Shown: piece after piece, positions 7,967-16,443 of the stretch | Position numbering within the stretch: the stretch's first letter is position 1 | Layout of the letters: the number at the start of each line of letters is the position of its first letter | Assembly (NCBI GenBank): GCA_003453595.1 | Contig: DMOG01000026.1 | Location: forward strand, 20,973 to 84,972 | DNA: 64,000 nt | From: Candidatus Uhrbacteria bacterium | GTDB lineage: Bacteria > Patescibacteriota > Patescibacteriia > UBA9934 | Reading direction: 5' to 3' | The notes under the pieces: generated by a model | Database searches by the model: none | Told to the model about the DNA's origin: nothing | Seen by the model: the letters and a program-made list of their open reading frames with translations, nothing else | Position numbers and translations under genes: made by a program

Positions 7967-9036
7967 ACATCCCTAATTGCTTTCCAAGTTTTCTGAGCTG
8001 TCTTTTCCCATGAAAAAAACTTAATTCTTTCATAGCCTTTTCTTATCAACAAAGCGCGCTGATCATCAGTCATTGCTTCCAAAGCATCAATCCAAGCATC
8101 AGCATCTGTTGGTGACGCAAATATGGCACTGTCTGCGCATACTTCGCGTAGAGCTGGAATGTCAGAGGCAATCACTGGCACACCAGCATCCATAGCTTCC
8201 AAAGCTGGTAAACCAAATCCTTCGTAGCTTGATGGAAATGTGTAAGCCCAGGCGCCAGAAAGTAAATCATTCATATCCTCAACATAACCTAAAACCTCAA
8301 TTCTATCTTTAAATTCTGATCCTTTAATACGCTCCATAATACGGTCAGCGCCATCGCCTGGCTTACCAGCAATCTTTAGCATCAGATCAGACTTTGGGTG
8401 TAAAGCACAATATGCATCAAAAACATCAATTAAAAACTCAATATTTTTCTTTGTCTCCACTCTGCCAATTGTTAGCAAATAATGAGGTAACCTGACATTG
8501 GACTCGATTCCTATTCTTCGCATCCCAAGTCGAGTAATCCTTATGCGATTTACCGGAACTTTATAAACACTTACTAGGTCATCACAGGTTGTTTCTGACA
8601 CACATAAAATTTTGTCAGCCACCCGCACAGCCCACCAAATTGCTAGCCGCTGACGGAGGCGAACAAAAAATGTATACACCTCTGGTACATGGACAAAGGC
8701 AATGTCATGGATGGTGTTCACAATTGTTGTTCGCAAAGCTCCCAGCGGAATTTCATGAGCTGGAGAGAAAAATATATCCGGCGGATTTACCAAAAGTTCA
8801 AAGCTCAAACGCAGATGAGTCCAGCCTTTTTTGATCAATGGCAATTTTAAAATCTTCCATTCCCAACCGGTTGGCAAATCACCAAGACCTGCAATAACTT
8901 CACTTGAATATAAAAACACCCGCTCGCTATCTCGGAGCGGTAGTTTTTTCATTTCACTAATTAACTCAAAAACATAATTTTCAACACCAGTGTATTGAGT
9001 TCGGGCCAAGGCGTTTACTTCGATTCCCAAAATCAT
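7954..9036 (-). CDS. glycosyltransferase family 4 (GT-B)
   Basis: 360 residues from an ATG at 9036 (MILGIEVNALARTQYTGVEN), preferred over the longer frame to 9108 because it begins 1 bp after the mreB stop and gives a normal GT4 N-terminus. The C-terminal GT-B domain shows the nucleotide-sugar site: GRVETKKNIEFLIDVF, then PSSYEGFGLPALEAMDAGVPV with the conserved EGFGLP...E motif (about 280-300). It is predicted to transfer an activated sugar to a glycan on the inner face of the membrane. Donor and acceptor are not predictable. It lies between mreB and the TrmB-like regulator. Confidence 0.9.
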   Translation of the reverse strand: MILGIEVNALARTQYTGVENYVFELISEMKKLPLRDSERVFLYSSEVIAGLGDLPTGWEWKILKLPLIKKGWTHLRLSFELLVNPPDIFFSPAHEIPLGALRTTIVNTIHDIAFVHVPEVYTFFVRLRQRLAIWWAVRVADKILCVSETTCDDLVSVYKVPVNRIRITRLGMRRIGIESNVRLPHYLLTIGRVETKKNIEFLIDVFDAYCALHPKSDLMLKIAGKPGDGADRIMERIKGSEFKDRIEVLGYVEDMNDLLSGAWAYTFPSSYEGFGLPALEAMDAGVPVIASDIPALREVCADSAIFASPTDADAWIDALEAMTDDQRALLIRKGYERIKFFSWEKTAQKTWKAIRDVCKI

Positions 9037-9037
9037 A

Positions 9038-10042
9038 CTAACCAGTAAACACACTGCGTTTGTAAGCATCCAAATTATCCAAAGCAATTCCTGTGCCCTT
9101 AGCCACACAAAGCTGGGCCTCTTCTGCTAAATATGTCGGCACTCCAGTTGCCTCAGCAATGAGTCGATCAAAGTTTCGTAACTGAGCACTGCCACCAGAA
9201 ATAACAATTCCCTTATCCATAACATCAGCCGAAAGCTCTGGTGGGGTTTTATAAAGCACTTCTTTAATTGATCCTAAAATCCCTTCCAAAAGTGGTTGGA
9301 TCGCCTCGGTAACATCATCAGAGGTGACAATCATAATCTTTGGCAATCCGGTAATCATGTCCCGTCCTTTTACTTCCATTTCTAGCTTATCTTCAAGATA
9401 TAGTGCAGAACCAACGCGAATCTTAATGTCTTCAGCGGTCCGCTCTCCCACGGCTAGGTTATATTTTTTTCTTATATGGTCCATTAGCGCATGATCAAAC
9501 TTTACGCCACCAATGCGCACAGAATCTGATGTCACAATTCCACCAAGTGAGATTACCGCCACCTCGGTTGTTCCTCCGCCGATTTCAACAACCATGTGAC
9601 CGGACGGACTACCAATAGGGATATTGGCTCCAATAGCAGCTACAATTGGCTGACGGATAATATAGGCAGATTTTGCACCAGCCGAAAGTGCAGCATCAAT
9701 AACTGCCCGGCGTTCTGTTGAAGTAATCCCGCCAGGAACAGCAATCATCACTTCTGGACGGAAAAGCCGCATTCCTCCCAAAGCTTTGTTAATAAAATAA
9801 CGAAGCATTGCTTCTGTTGTTTTATAGTCAGCAATGACTCCGTCTTTAAGCGGGCGTTGAGCAACAATTGTATCTGGCGTTCGGCCAAGCATGTCCTTGG
9901 CCTCTTTTCCCACGGCCAAAACCTTTCTGTCACTTTTAGAAACTGCCACAACTGATGGTTCATTGATAATAATTCCACGCTTTGGAATGTATACCAGAAC
10001 CGTGGTTGTACCAAGATCAATTCCAATTTTTTTGTCGAACAT
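9038..10042 (-). CDS. mreB: rod-shape-determining actin homologue MreB
   Basis: 334 residues with the actin-fold phosphate loops: IGIDLGTTTVLVY (about 6-18), VEIGGGTTEVAVIS (about 155-170) and an adenosine motif VISGGSAQLRNFD near 285. Length and sequence match MreB/Mbl, which polymerises at the membrane to guide lateral wall synthesis with RodA (a rodA gene is at 61861). A strong ribosome-binding site (AGGAGG) precedes the start. The following glycosyltransferase and TrmB-like genes are tightly spaced and probably co-transcribed. Confidence 0.95.
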   Translation of the reverse strand: MFDKKIGIDLGTTTVLVYIPKRGIIINEPSVVAVSKSDRKVLAVGKEAKDMLGRTPDTIVAQRPLKDGVIADYKTTEAMLRYFINKALGGMRLFRPEVMIAVPGGITSTERRAVIDAALSAGAKSAYIIRQPIVAAIGANIPIGSPSGHMVVEIGGGTTEVAVISLGGIVTSDSVRIGGVKFDHALMDHIRKKYNLAVGERTAEDIKIRVGSALYLEDKLEMEVKGRDMITGLPKIMIVTSDDVTEAIQPLLEGILGSIKEVLYKTPPELSADVMDKGIVISGGSAQLRNFDRLIAEATGVPTYLAEEAQLCVAKGTGIALDNLDAYKRSVFTG

Positions 10043-10086
10043 AGAAATAAACCTCCTGCTATCCTAACTCATTCTAGCGCAATTAT

Positions 10087-12084
10087 TTAAAACTGTACTA
10101 AGAACTCCAAGTCCTGAACTAAATCTGTGTTCAAGTAATATGAATTATCTCCATACCCTTCTGAGCTCTCCGATGGCTGTGCAGCTCTTAATTTTTTACC
10201 AAAATCAAGGTCTAAAGTCAACGGGGCCTGTTGAGAACCTATTTGCTTAAAAACAGTCAAATCATATGAATTCTTAGCAATCGCCTGATCAACACTATCT
10301 GGTAGTCGATAATGAAATGATAGAGTTTTGTTTTCTCCTGGTTCAATCACAATATAAGCCCCAAATCTTTGCATGTCAGACTCTTTAGCAGAAGATGCAT
10401 CAGCACCATTTGTAGAAATAAGTTGGCTTCCAAGTGGGGCTATAACGCTTGTATAACTTTGATATCTGGTCGTACGCCAATTAAAATCTCCGTTATGATG
10501 ATAAGTGATATCAACATAGGCCTCATAATGATCATCGACTTTTTCAATAGCATATTCGATTTCCTTTGACATGGCATGATCAGTTTTCAATGCACCCATA
10601 TTTGCGTCCACTACCATTAAATAATCATCAGAGTCAGAAATGTCCATAATCGACGCCCAGCCAGCGTCTTCAAAAACAACCTGAGTCTGAGCATCAAAGC
10701 TATAAAGCGCCATCTGCTTTTGGGTAAACATTGATGAGAAAACATTTATAAGCGCCGGCAATTGGGCAATTTGTGTATTCATCAATCGCGCCATTATCTC
10801 ATCCATTAAATCATTAATGATTTCTTTTCGATCCTCCCAGGCAACTCCTGACTCAACAAATCCATATTCAACTTCATACTCCAAAGTCTCAGTGAAGTTT
10901 TCACTGGTAAATGTAGTACCATCAACCGTGATATCGCCAACTATATTCAAAAGATTTTCAATTACTGTTGGGGTCAAGCCAATCACGCCGTGTATCTCTG
11001 GAACTGGCAGACCGGCAAAAGCATACTCCTGTCGAAGAAGTTGAACTGATGTTTTTGAAGATTCTGCAAAATCAGGCGCCCAATTTGCATCCCTAAAGTA
11101 CCAGGTATCCAAGCCTAAATAATCTGAAATTGCTTGTGGTGGCACAACATTATATGCATCGCTTTCAACTAATTCATCGATTGAATATGTATTATCAGTT
11201 GAAATATCCAATATTTCACCATCACGAATCTGAAGAAGTCCATAGACTCCCATAAAACCACCTCCCGGACGCATTTCGGTGTTGTTTAAAAACAACAATA
11301 GCCACTGTCTGTCACTACCAACCCCTGCTAACTCATCGATTGACTGAGCAAACGGAGTAATAAGCTCAACCGCCGCATAAATACTTGGCAAAATTTCTTG
11401 CAGTTGATCAACCACTGTTTGCATTGAACCAATTAATTGTTCATCCTTAAGCTGGTTTAATTCTTCCTGAGCAAGTGTTACCTGAATTTTCGCCTGTGCC
11501 AAATCTGGTGCAATGGATTGGAGTGTTTGCAACATCTCGACCCGTACCTGAGCTGGCAATGTGTTAAATGTATATGACTTTTCCAGGCCAGGAATTTCAT
11601 CAAGCGTTTCCTGTATTTTTTCAAGCGAACTATAAACATCAGATGCAATTAAAAGCGCATCATCAATAACATTAACCAAGGCAACGCCTGTATCTACTAA
11701 CACAACCAAGGCATGAACTTGATCGCCAACCCACGGTAAAACAGTCAGTGGCTTAGCAATCCAAAGACATGTTTGAGCTGTATGAAGGTCCATCTGCGCT
11801 TGCCAAACATCAATTTGAGCCTCATCAAATTCAAATGCCAATGCATGTTCCTGGGCACTTTCCAGCGCAGACTTGGCGTCAAGAGCTGAGGCGACAAATC
11901 GTCCAATAAATAAAAGCGCGATCAAAACTAAAACAATAATAATTCCCAACACAGTCGCCACTCCAACTTTTTTTCTGCGAGATGGTAGCCTGGGCGGTTC
12001 ATAGGAAACCAAAGGTTCAATTTCGCTGACCTCAGGCCCAGACAAAGCATCTGGTGTTTCCAAAAAATTTAATCCTCGATTCAT
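10087..12084 (-). CDS. DUF4012 membrane-anchored extracellular protein
   Basis: The frame is open to 12168, but the upstream part lies in a mobile-element repeat, and the ATG at 12084 sits 6 bp after a TATAAT box, so 665 residues are called. After a 40-residue cytoplasmic tail (PRLPSRRKK) comes one membrane segment (about 45-65), a helical region (about 70-250) and the DUF4012 domain with WLLLFLNNTEMRPGGGFMG near 265, typical of Patescibacteria and actinobacteria. The large domain is outside the membrane; its function is unknown, and a role in the envelope is likely. The 6-bp spacing implies a leaderless mRNA. Confidence 0.88.
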   Translation of the reverse strand: MNRGLNFLETPDALSGPEVSEIEPLVSYEPPRLPSRRKKVGVATVLGIIIVLVLIALLFIGRFVASALDAKSALESAQEHALAFEFDEAQIDVWQAQMDLHTAQTCLWIAKPLTVLPWVGDQVHALVVLVDTGVALVNVIDDALLIASDVYSSLEKIQETLDEIPGLEKSYTFNTLPAQVRVEMLQTLQSIAPDLAQAKIQVTLAQEELNQLKDEQLIGSMQTVVDQLQEILPSIYAAVELITPFAQSIDELAGVGSDRQWLLLFLNNTEMRPGGGFMGVYGLLQIRDGEILDISTDNTYSIDELVESDAYNVVPPQAISDYLGLDTWYFRDANWAPDFAESSKTSVQLLRQEYAFAGLPVPEIHGVIGLTPTVIENLLNIVGDITVDGTTFTSENFTETLEYEVEYGFVESGVAWEDRKEIINDLMDEIMARLMNTQIAQLPALINVFSSMFTQKQMALYSFDAQTQVVFEDAGWASIMDISDSDDYLMVVDANMGALKTDHAMSKEIEYAIEKVDDHYEAYVDITYHHNGDFNWRTTRYQSYTSVIAPLGSQLISTNGADASSAKESDMQRFGAYIVIEPGENKTLSFHYRLPDSVDQAIAKNSYDLTVFKQIGSQQAPLTLDLDFGKKLRAAQPSESSEGYGDNSYYLNTDLVQDLEFLVQF

Positions 12085-12090
12085 GAAAAC

Positions 12091-12119
12091 ATTATAGCAG
12101 TTTCGCGAAACTAAGTCAG
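12091..12119 (-). promoter_or_regulatory. promoter of the DUF4012 gene with an embedded palindrome
   Basis: On the minus strand, TATAAT (12091-12096) lies 17 bp from CTGACT (12114-12119). A perfect 14-bp palindrome, AGTTTCGCGAAACT (12099-12112), fills the spacer and could be an operator. Only 6 bp separate the -10 box from the ATG. Confidence 0.6.
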
Positions 12120-12122
12120 TTA

Positions 12123-12186
12123 GACTTAGACACAGAGACTTAGACATTTTGTCTAAGTCTCGAAGCACTTTAGCTTGATTTTATTG
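12123..12186. repeat. 64-bp direct repeat, left copy
   Basis: Hairpin 12137-12159 has a 9-bp stem and loop ATTTT. It differs from the right copy by one base near position 11 and by the loop, which there is AAAAT. Confidence 0.85.
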
Positions 12187-12232
12187 ATTTTTTTTTATTT
12201 TGTATAATCCTTTTCAGCTATATTTCAATAGA

Positions 12233-12844
12233 CTAGATCTTCAATCCAAAATCAATATTCATAGGACAACCATATTTTATCCAATCGATTAAAAACTTGT
12301 CATACTCTTCACTACAGTCAAATTCATCATAGATTGATTGGCTATTACAGACATTATTACATTTACTAAATAATCTTGGATAACTAGACCATTGATAATT
12401 CTGTAAATATTTAATGGCTTCTTGCACATTATCGACACCCTTCACCTTCCAATCTGGAAATAAGTATTTTAATGGATTCAAATGGATATATCGTGATATA
12501 TGCAATAAATATCCATCATTATCAATTTCCTTAACCTTATAAGGTCCTTCGAATATACACCCAGTTCTTCGACTTATATCGTTATATCTGACAGTCGAGC
12601 TTATCCCAATTTTTTGCATAAACTTAGATATTCCTCCGTCAATTTTCTGCCTTAATAACAAATGAAAATGGTTATCCATCAAACAATAACAAACAATATC
12701 GACTAATTGTTTACTTTTATTAAACCTCTTAAGGTTATACAAGAAAAATTTTCGATCATAATCACTTTTAAACAGTGGCTGCTTATCAACGCTTCTATTA
12801 TATATATGGTAAAAACCATCATTAACTAAATTTTCGCGACGCAT
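12233..12844 (-). CDS. REP-associated tyrosine transposase (Y1, IS200-like)
   Basis: 203 residues with the HUH motif as NHFHLLL (about 58-64) and the RAYT/Y1 core FYHIYNRSVDKQPLF near the N-terminus and ISRYIHLNP near 120, whose Tyr is the likely nucleophile. Such enzymes cut and join single-stranded hairpins and are linked to REP palindromes. It is flanked by 64-bp direct repeats carrying hairpins, its probable substrates. The gene looks intact. It separates the DUF4012 gene from the GT2 pair. Confidence 0.92.
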   Translation of the reverse strand: MRRENLVNDGFYHIYNRSVDKQPLFKSDYDRKFFLYNLKRFNKSKQLVDIVCYCLMDNHFHLLLRQKIDGGISKFMQKIGISSTVRYNDISRRTGCIFEGPYKVKEIDNDGYLLHISRYIHLNPLKYLFPDWKVKGVDNVQEAIKYLQNYQWSSYPRLFSKCNNVCNSQSIYDEFDCSEEYDKFLIDWIKYGCPMNIDFGLKI

Positions 12845-12979
12845 AATTAATTTGTTAAGAATAAAATAACCCCAGCTGTTTTATCAGCTTGGGAGTGTGT
12901 TTGCTTATCTATTGCACCAAAAATACATTCTAAAGTCAATATAAGTTGTGCATATCCAATCAAGTGTCTTAGTCAATTT

Positions 12980-13043
12980 GACTTAGACATAGAGACTTAG
13001 ACAAAATGTCTAAGTCTCGAAGCACTTTAGCTTGATTTTATTG
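12980..13043. repeat. 64-bp direct repeat, right copy
   Basis: Hairpin 12994-13016 has a 9-bp stem identical to the left copy, with loop AAAAT, the reverse complement of the left loop ATTTT. Its right end is 6 bp from the GT2 stop. Confidence 0.85.
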
Positions 13044-13048
13044 GGTTT

Positions 13049-13879
13049 CTATTTTCGCGGAGATTCTTTGCTGCGGTATTTATAAAAAAACTTTATGGCA
13101 CTATTTATCTGAATCCAAGTAAATTTATTGAACATTTGTTGCAAAAGCCCGCCGTCAGCGCTAGCTCGGCGGTGGTAGTGAATCATGTGTGCATTTGGAT
13201 AATACACAACTTTGTGTCCGTGTTCCCAAAATCGGCGACACAAATCATTATCTTCGTAATACATGAAAAATCGCTCATCAAAACTGCCGACTTCATCCAA
13301 GGCAGTTTTGCGCGTAAACAAGGCCGCGCCAATTAGTGAATCAACCTCCATCTGTTGATCATGGCTTTGATCCATCATCAAATAATCCTCAATCGCTTGC
13401 TTACCAACTCCAAACTTTCCTAAAAATGTTCGACGATATGCTGGCACCATTAAAGTTGGAGACCGATAACATGAATACTGCAAACTTCCGTCTGGATTAC
13501 GCAATTGCGGACCACACATTCCCACCTCTGGATTTGCGTCCATAAACTCCAGCATTGTTTCCAACGACTCTGGCTGGATCACAATATCTGGATTAAAAAT
13601 CAGTACATAACGCCCACGCGCCACATCTATCCCCCTATTCATAGCTGAGCCAAATCCAACATTACGCTCCAGCGGAATATGACGAACCTGTGGAAACTCA
13701 GCGCGCGCCATTTCTCCAAATCCAGCCCCTGGATTGTTATCAACCACAATAATTTCAAAACCAAGCTTTGGTGCAGCTCGTCGAATACTATCAAGCGTTT
13801 GGCGAATAAGATACTTTTCAAATGTATGGACAATGATAATCGACAAGTCCAGTTGTTGGGCCTTATCTGACATAGGCAC
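13049..13879 (-). CDS. glycosyltransferase family 2 (rhamnosyltransferase-like)
   Basis: 276 residues. A GT-A fold is shown by IIIVHTFEKYLIRQTLDSI (about 13-31), VVDNNPGAG (45-53), the GFGSAMNRG motif and FNPDIVI (the DxD-equivalent, about 92-98), with the acceptor-side motif FFMYYEDNDLCRRFWEHG near 216. This pattern is typical of WbbL-like enzymes of surface polysaccharide synthesis. It overlaps the upstream GT2 gene (13863-14894) by 17 bp, so the two are translationally coupled. The sugar transferred is not predictable; dTDP-rhamnose is plausible given rfbBCD at 17375-19991. Confidence 0.9.
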   Translation of the reverse strand: MPMSDKAQQLDLSIIIVHTFEKYLIRQTLDSIRRAAPKLGFEIIVVDNNPGAGFGEMARAEFPQVRHIPLERNVGFGSAMNRGIDVARGRYVLIFNPDIVIQPESLETMLEFMDANPEVGMCGPQLRNPDGSLQYSCYRSPTLMVPAYRRTFLGKFGVGKQAIEDYLMMDQSHDQQMEVDSLIGAALFTRKTALDEVGSFDERFFMYYEDNDLCRRFWEHGHKVVYYPNAHMIHYHRRASADGGLLQQMFNKFTWIQINSAIKFFYKYRSKESPRK

Positions 13880-14894
13880 GAATTTCTTTTTCTGGTTTTA
13901 TTTGATGCTTGAGAATGAATTTACGCTTCTTTAACATTTTTGGCAAAAGCCAAACTATCTCCAACAAGCGCTTGCGAGTTTGTTTTTCAAATAAAAATCC
14001 ATAGATTGCGCGAACAAACTCATGAAAAAAAATCCATGGTAATGACAAAATTGCATCGCCAACAGTCAGATTCTTGAGTAAAACCAAAAGCTGATTGCGG
14101 GTTGAGTAAGCAGCGAAAAATGGATTTTGCGCCTGACGATTTTTCAATCGTTTCCACCAAGACTGAGTTTGCGCCCCATACATTCCGCGGTAATGATAAG
14201 CAATCGCGCCTGGCACAAACACTGTTTTCCAGCCTCGCTTTTGCAATCTCCAGGCCAAATCACAATCCTCACGATAAGCAAAAAAATCACTATCAAAAAA
14301 ATCGTTGCCAATCATTACATCAGCCACGACTTCAAGTGGGATCAAAAACATTGCGCCCCCAGGACCAAATAAATCTGTGCGTATATCAAACTGGCCTGTA
14401 TCCATATCTCCTGCTCCTCGATCCTCCATCCGCCAAGACTTGGAAACAACCAACCCGGTGGTATCAATCACATCTGACTTAACCGTCTCCTCCAAATACT
14501 CATCTCCCACATTCTCGCCAAACGCCCGGTAGATCTTTGGCTGGACAGCTCCGATATTTTTACCAAGAGCTTTGACCATATTCTCAATCGCCTTTGGCTC
14601 AACCAACATATCAGCGTTTGCCAACAAAATCGCCGCCTGCTCACCCTCTGGCGCACGATCCAGAGTAAATCGAATCAACTGATTGTGACCCTCGGCAAAG
14701 CCAAGATTGCGCTTATTGCGAACTATCAAATTCTTTGGACAATGATGGGAAATATAATCATAGGTCTCATCAGTACTACCATTATCCAACAGCCGAATAG
14801 TAAAGTTTTTGTAAGTTTGTTGAGCCAAAGAATCCAAAAGAGCAGGCAAATAATCTCGCTCATTCCAGGCAATAATGTGCACATATACATGCAT
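13863..14894 (-). CDS. glycosyltransferase family 2
   Basis: 343 residues. The N-terminal GT-A domain has VHIIAWNERDYLPALLDSL, LDNGSTDETYDY, a LGFAEGHNQLIRF loop and LLANADMLVEP as the DxD-like site (about 90-100); FAYREDCDLAWRLQKRGWK (about 212-230) is the acceptor/catalytic region. A C-terminal hydrophobic segment near 280-300 suggests membrane association. It lies upstream of, and overlaps, a second GT2 gene, so a two-enzyme glycan step is likely. The repeat-rich region from 14895 probably contains its promoter. Confidence 0.9.
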   Translation of the reverse strand: MHVYVHIIAWNERDYLPALLDSLAQQTYKNFTIRLLDNGSTDETYDYISHHCPKNLIVRNKRNLGFAEGHNQLIRFTLDRAPEGEQAAILLANADMLVEPKAIENMVKALGKNIGAVQPKIYRAFGENVGDEYLEETVKSDVIDTTGLVVSKSWRMEDRGAGDMDTGQFDIRTDLFGPGGAMFLIPLEVVADVMIGNDFFDSDFFAYREDCDLAWRLQKRGWKTVFVPGAIAYHYRGMYGAQTQSWWKRLKNRQAQNPFFAAYSTRNQLLVLLKNLTVGDAILSLPWIFFHEFVRAIYGFLFEKQTRKRLLEIVWLLPKMLKKRKFILKHQIKPEKEIRAYVR

Positions 14895-14929
14895 AGTAAG
14901 TTTAGTTTACTTGGAAAAAGGGTGATTGT

Positions 14930-15300
14930 CGAGGAGGCCAACCCCCCACTTCTCAGTTCGATCAAATTCGAAAAGATCTCTCCCCTTCTTCACTAAAGTT
15001 ACGAAGGGCCCATCGAAGTTTGATACGAAGTTGGGCTAGGCGTCGAGATGGAGAGACTTATTCCCCACTTCGAACGAAGAGAGAAGTCTTCTCGATGAAA
15101 TCTATCGTCGCTCTGCTCCTCGGGATGGGAAATAGAAGTCGAGATAGGACAAGACTCATTCCCCACTTCGAACGAAGAGAGAAGTCTTCTCGAGAAGATC
15201 TCTCGTCGCTCTGCTCCTCGAGATGGGGAAAAAGAAGTCGAGAGATGGGAAATGCACTCCTCGACTCCTCGCGTAAACGCTCGGTCGCTCGGAATGACGG
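14930..15300. repeat. repeat-rich intergenic block with a 98-bp tandem duplication
   Basis: No gene is seen in this stretch. Two copies of a 98-bp unit lie at 15061-15158 and 15159-15256, each beginning TTCCCCACTTCGAACGAAGA and containing AGAAGTCTTCTCGA and TCGTCGCTCTGCTCCTCG. Weaker relatives lie to the left (14930-15055) and at 54270-54400. Small ORFs crossing it are repeat translations. Confidence 0.75.
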
Positions 15301-15340
15301 CATATGGAATACAAATATATAAAAAGCCGTCAAAAGCGAA

Positions 15341-15368
15341 CACCCCCATGACCGAAGTCTTGGGGGTG
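15341..15368 (-). terminator. terminator of the Asp-Ala-repeat lipoprotein gene at 15397
   Basis: Stem CACCCCCA (15341-15348) with TGGGGGTG (15361-15368) and an inner GAC-CGAA-GTC hairpin. On the minus strand it follows the stop at 15397 by about 28 bp and is followed by TTCGCTTTTG. Confidence 0.7.
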
Positions 15369-15396
15369 ACGGAAGGGGGTTGAGAGAGGCCGCCGT

Positions 15397-16098
15397 CTAC
15401 ATGAAGTAGTACCAGGCGTCGCAGCCCTCCTCGGGGGTGGTGGCGGAGGTGCCGGTGCTCCAGCCGAGCGACTGGACGCCGGACAGGCCGTCGGTGGTGG
15501 TGTCGATGGTCTCGTCCGAGAAGTAGAACTGACCGGCCAGCCCGCAACTGGTCCCGTCCAGGTTCGACGAGGCGTACGAGTACGCACCGTCGTCCACCCG
15601 CTCGACGTTGAGCTTCAGCGAGTAGAACTCGCTGTCGCAGTCGAACTCGCCCTCGACCCACGCCGCGTTGGTCGCGGTGCCGACGGCGTTGCCGTTGCCC
15701 CAGGAGGAGCAGACAGCGTTGTCACCGGCGTCGTAGGCGATGACCCAGAGGGACATCGCGTCATGCGACTGGACACCCCAGTACCCGAGGTACCAAGTGT
15801 CGGCGTCGGCATCGGCGTCGGCATCGGCGTCGGCATCGGCGTCGGCATCGGCGTCCGCGTCCGCATCCGCATCGGCGTCGGCGTCCGCGTCCGCATCGGC
15901 GTCCGCGTCGGCATCCGCGTCGGTGTCGCTGTCGGCATCGGCGTCGGTGTCCGCGTCCTCTTCCCCGTCGCCGGGGTTGAGGTCACGATCGCCGTCGTCG
16001 GCGACGTAGCCGGTGTCGACGTCGTCGCGGTCGCGGGGCTGGGACAGGTCGGTGCAGCCGACGAGGGCTGCGATCATGGTGATCAGGAAATACCGCAT
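15397..16098 (-). CDS. Asp-Ala-repeat lipoprotein, G+C-rich (cassette 3)
   Basis: 233 residues. It starts MRYFLITMIAALVGC, a lipoprotein signal peptide with Cys15. Residues about 48-101 are an almost pure Asp-Ala dipeptide run with a few Asp-Thr and Asp-Ser units. The last 130 residues form a compact domain with cysteines (CSSWG, FDCDSE, TSCGLAG, EGCDAWYYFM). The acidic run probably acts as an extended, calcium-binding stalk between lipid anchor and domain (inference). The reading frame is G+C-rich and lies between AT-rich genes. It has its own promoter (16202-16230) and terminator. Related proteins lie at 54526 and 56028. Confidence 0.8.
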   Translation of the reverse strand: MRYFLITMIAALVGCTDLSQPRDRDDVDTGYVADDGDRDLNPGDGEEDADTDADADSDTDADADADADADADADADADADADADADADADADADADADADTWYLGYWGVQSHDAMSLWVIAYDAGDNAVCSSWGNGNAVGTATNAAWVEGEFDCDSEFYSLKLNVERVDDGAYSYASSNLDGTSCGLAGQFYFSDETIDTTTDGLSGVQSLGWSTGTSATTPEEGCDAWYYFM

Positions 16099-16201
16099 TT
16101 TCTTTCTCCGATTTTGGCCCTTTCGAGCCGGGGGGTGGAAGGCCTTTCGGCCGTTTTTTGAAGGTGTGACAGTCGGGATTGAACCAACATGTCAACAGAG
16201 C

Positions 16202-16230
16202 AGGATATCACAAAATAGGGGTTTTGTCAA
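16202..16230 (-). promoter_or_regulatory. promoter of cassette 3
   Basis: On the minus strand, TTGACA (16225-16230) and TATCCT (16202-16207) are 17 bp apart. The -35 context, CCTTGACAAAACC, resembles the other cassette promoters. The leader to the ATG at 16098 is about 100 bp. Confidence 0.7.
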
Positions 16231-16253
16231 GGGGTTGGGTTGTAAAATGCACT

Positions 16254-16279
16254 AAAACCAGCCATTTTTGGCTGGTTTT
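16254..16279. terminator. bidirectional hairpin terminator between cassettes 3 and 4
   Basis: AAAACCAGCCA pairs with TGGCTGGTTTT, flanked by A- and T-runs. It insulates the divergent promoters at 16202 (minus) and 16382 (plus). Confidence 0.65.
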
Positions 16280-16289
16280 TGAGGTTTTG

Positions 16290-16373
16290 ATAGGCAACCA
16301 CCCCACACCCCTCCTTGGGAAGGAGGGGAATCGAGACTCGGTCTCTCCCCCTTAGTAAGGGGGTCTTTTGCAC
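16290..16373. repeat. dispersed palindromic repeat
   Basis: ATAGGCAACCACCCC and CCTCCTTGGGAAGGAGGGG, followed by CGAGACTCGGTCTCTCCCCC and AGTAAGGGGG, the same right-hand part as the copy at 18854. Confidence 0.8.
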
Positions 16374-16381
16374 ATCATCTA

Positions 16382-16410
16382 TTGACAAATCTGGCAAAAT
16401 GGGCTAAGGT
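16382..16410 (+). promoter_or_regulatory. promoter of cassette 4
   Basis: TTGACA (16382-16387), 17 bp, TAAGGT (16405-16410), then TCAGCGTT. A closely similar box, GCTAAGGTTCCGCGTT, is found in the promoter at 51323-51351. Confidence 0.65.
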
Positions 16411-16443
16411 TCAGCGTTCATTATCAAAGAAGCGGAAGCCTCA

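Larger units (their letters stand above)
12123..13043. mobile_element. REP/Y1 transposase unit bounded by 64-bp direct repeats
   Basis: Direct repeats at 12123-12186 and 12980-13043 are nearly identical and enclose one transposase gene. Each contains the hairpin GACTTAGAC-loop-GTCTAAGTC and the sequence CGAAGCACTTTAGCTTGA. The structure is that of a Y1 (HUH) transposase unit carried between its REP-like ends. A hairpin (CCCAGCTG...CAGCTTGGG, about 12871-12893) lies upstream of the transposase. Confidence 0.75.

Noticed and set aside
12085..12168. N-terminal extension of the DUF4012 protein
   Set aside because: It lies in the mobile element's repeat and upstream of a TATAAT box; the ATG at 12084 is a better start.
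14999..15661. Minus-strand ORF crossing the tandem repeat block into cassette 3
   Set aside because: It is out of frame with the lipoprotein gene and mostly consists of repeat translation.
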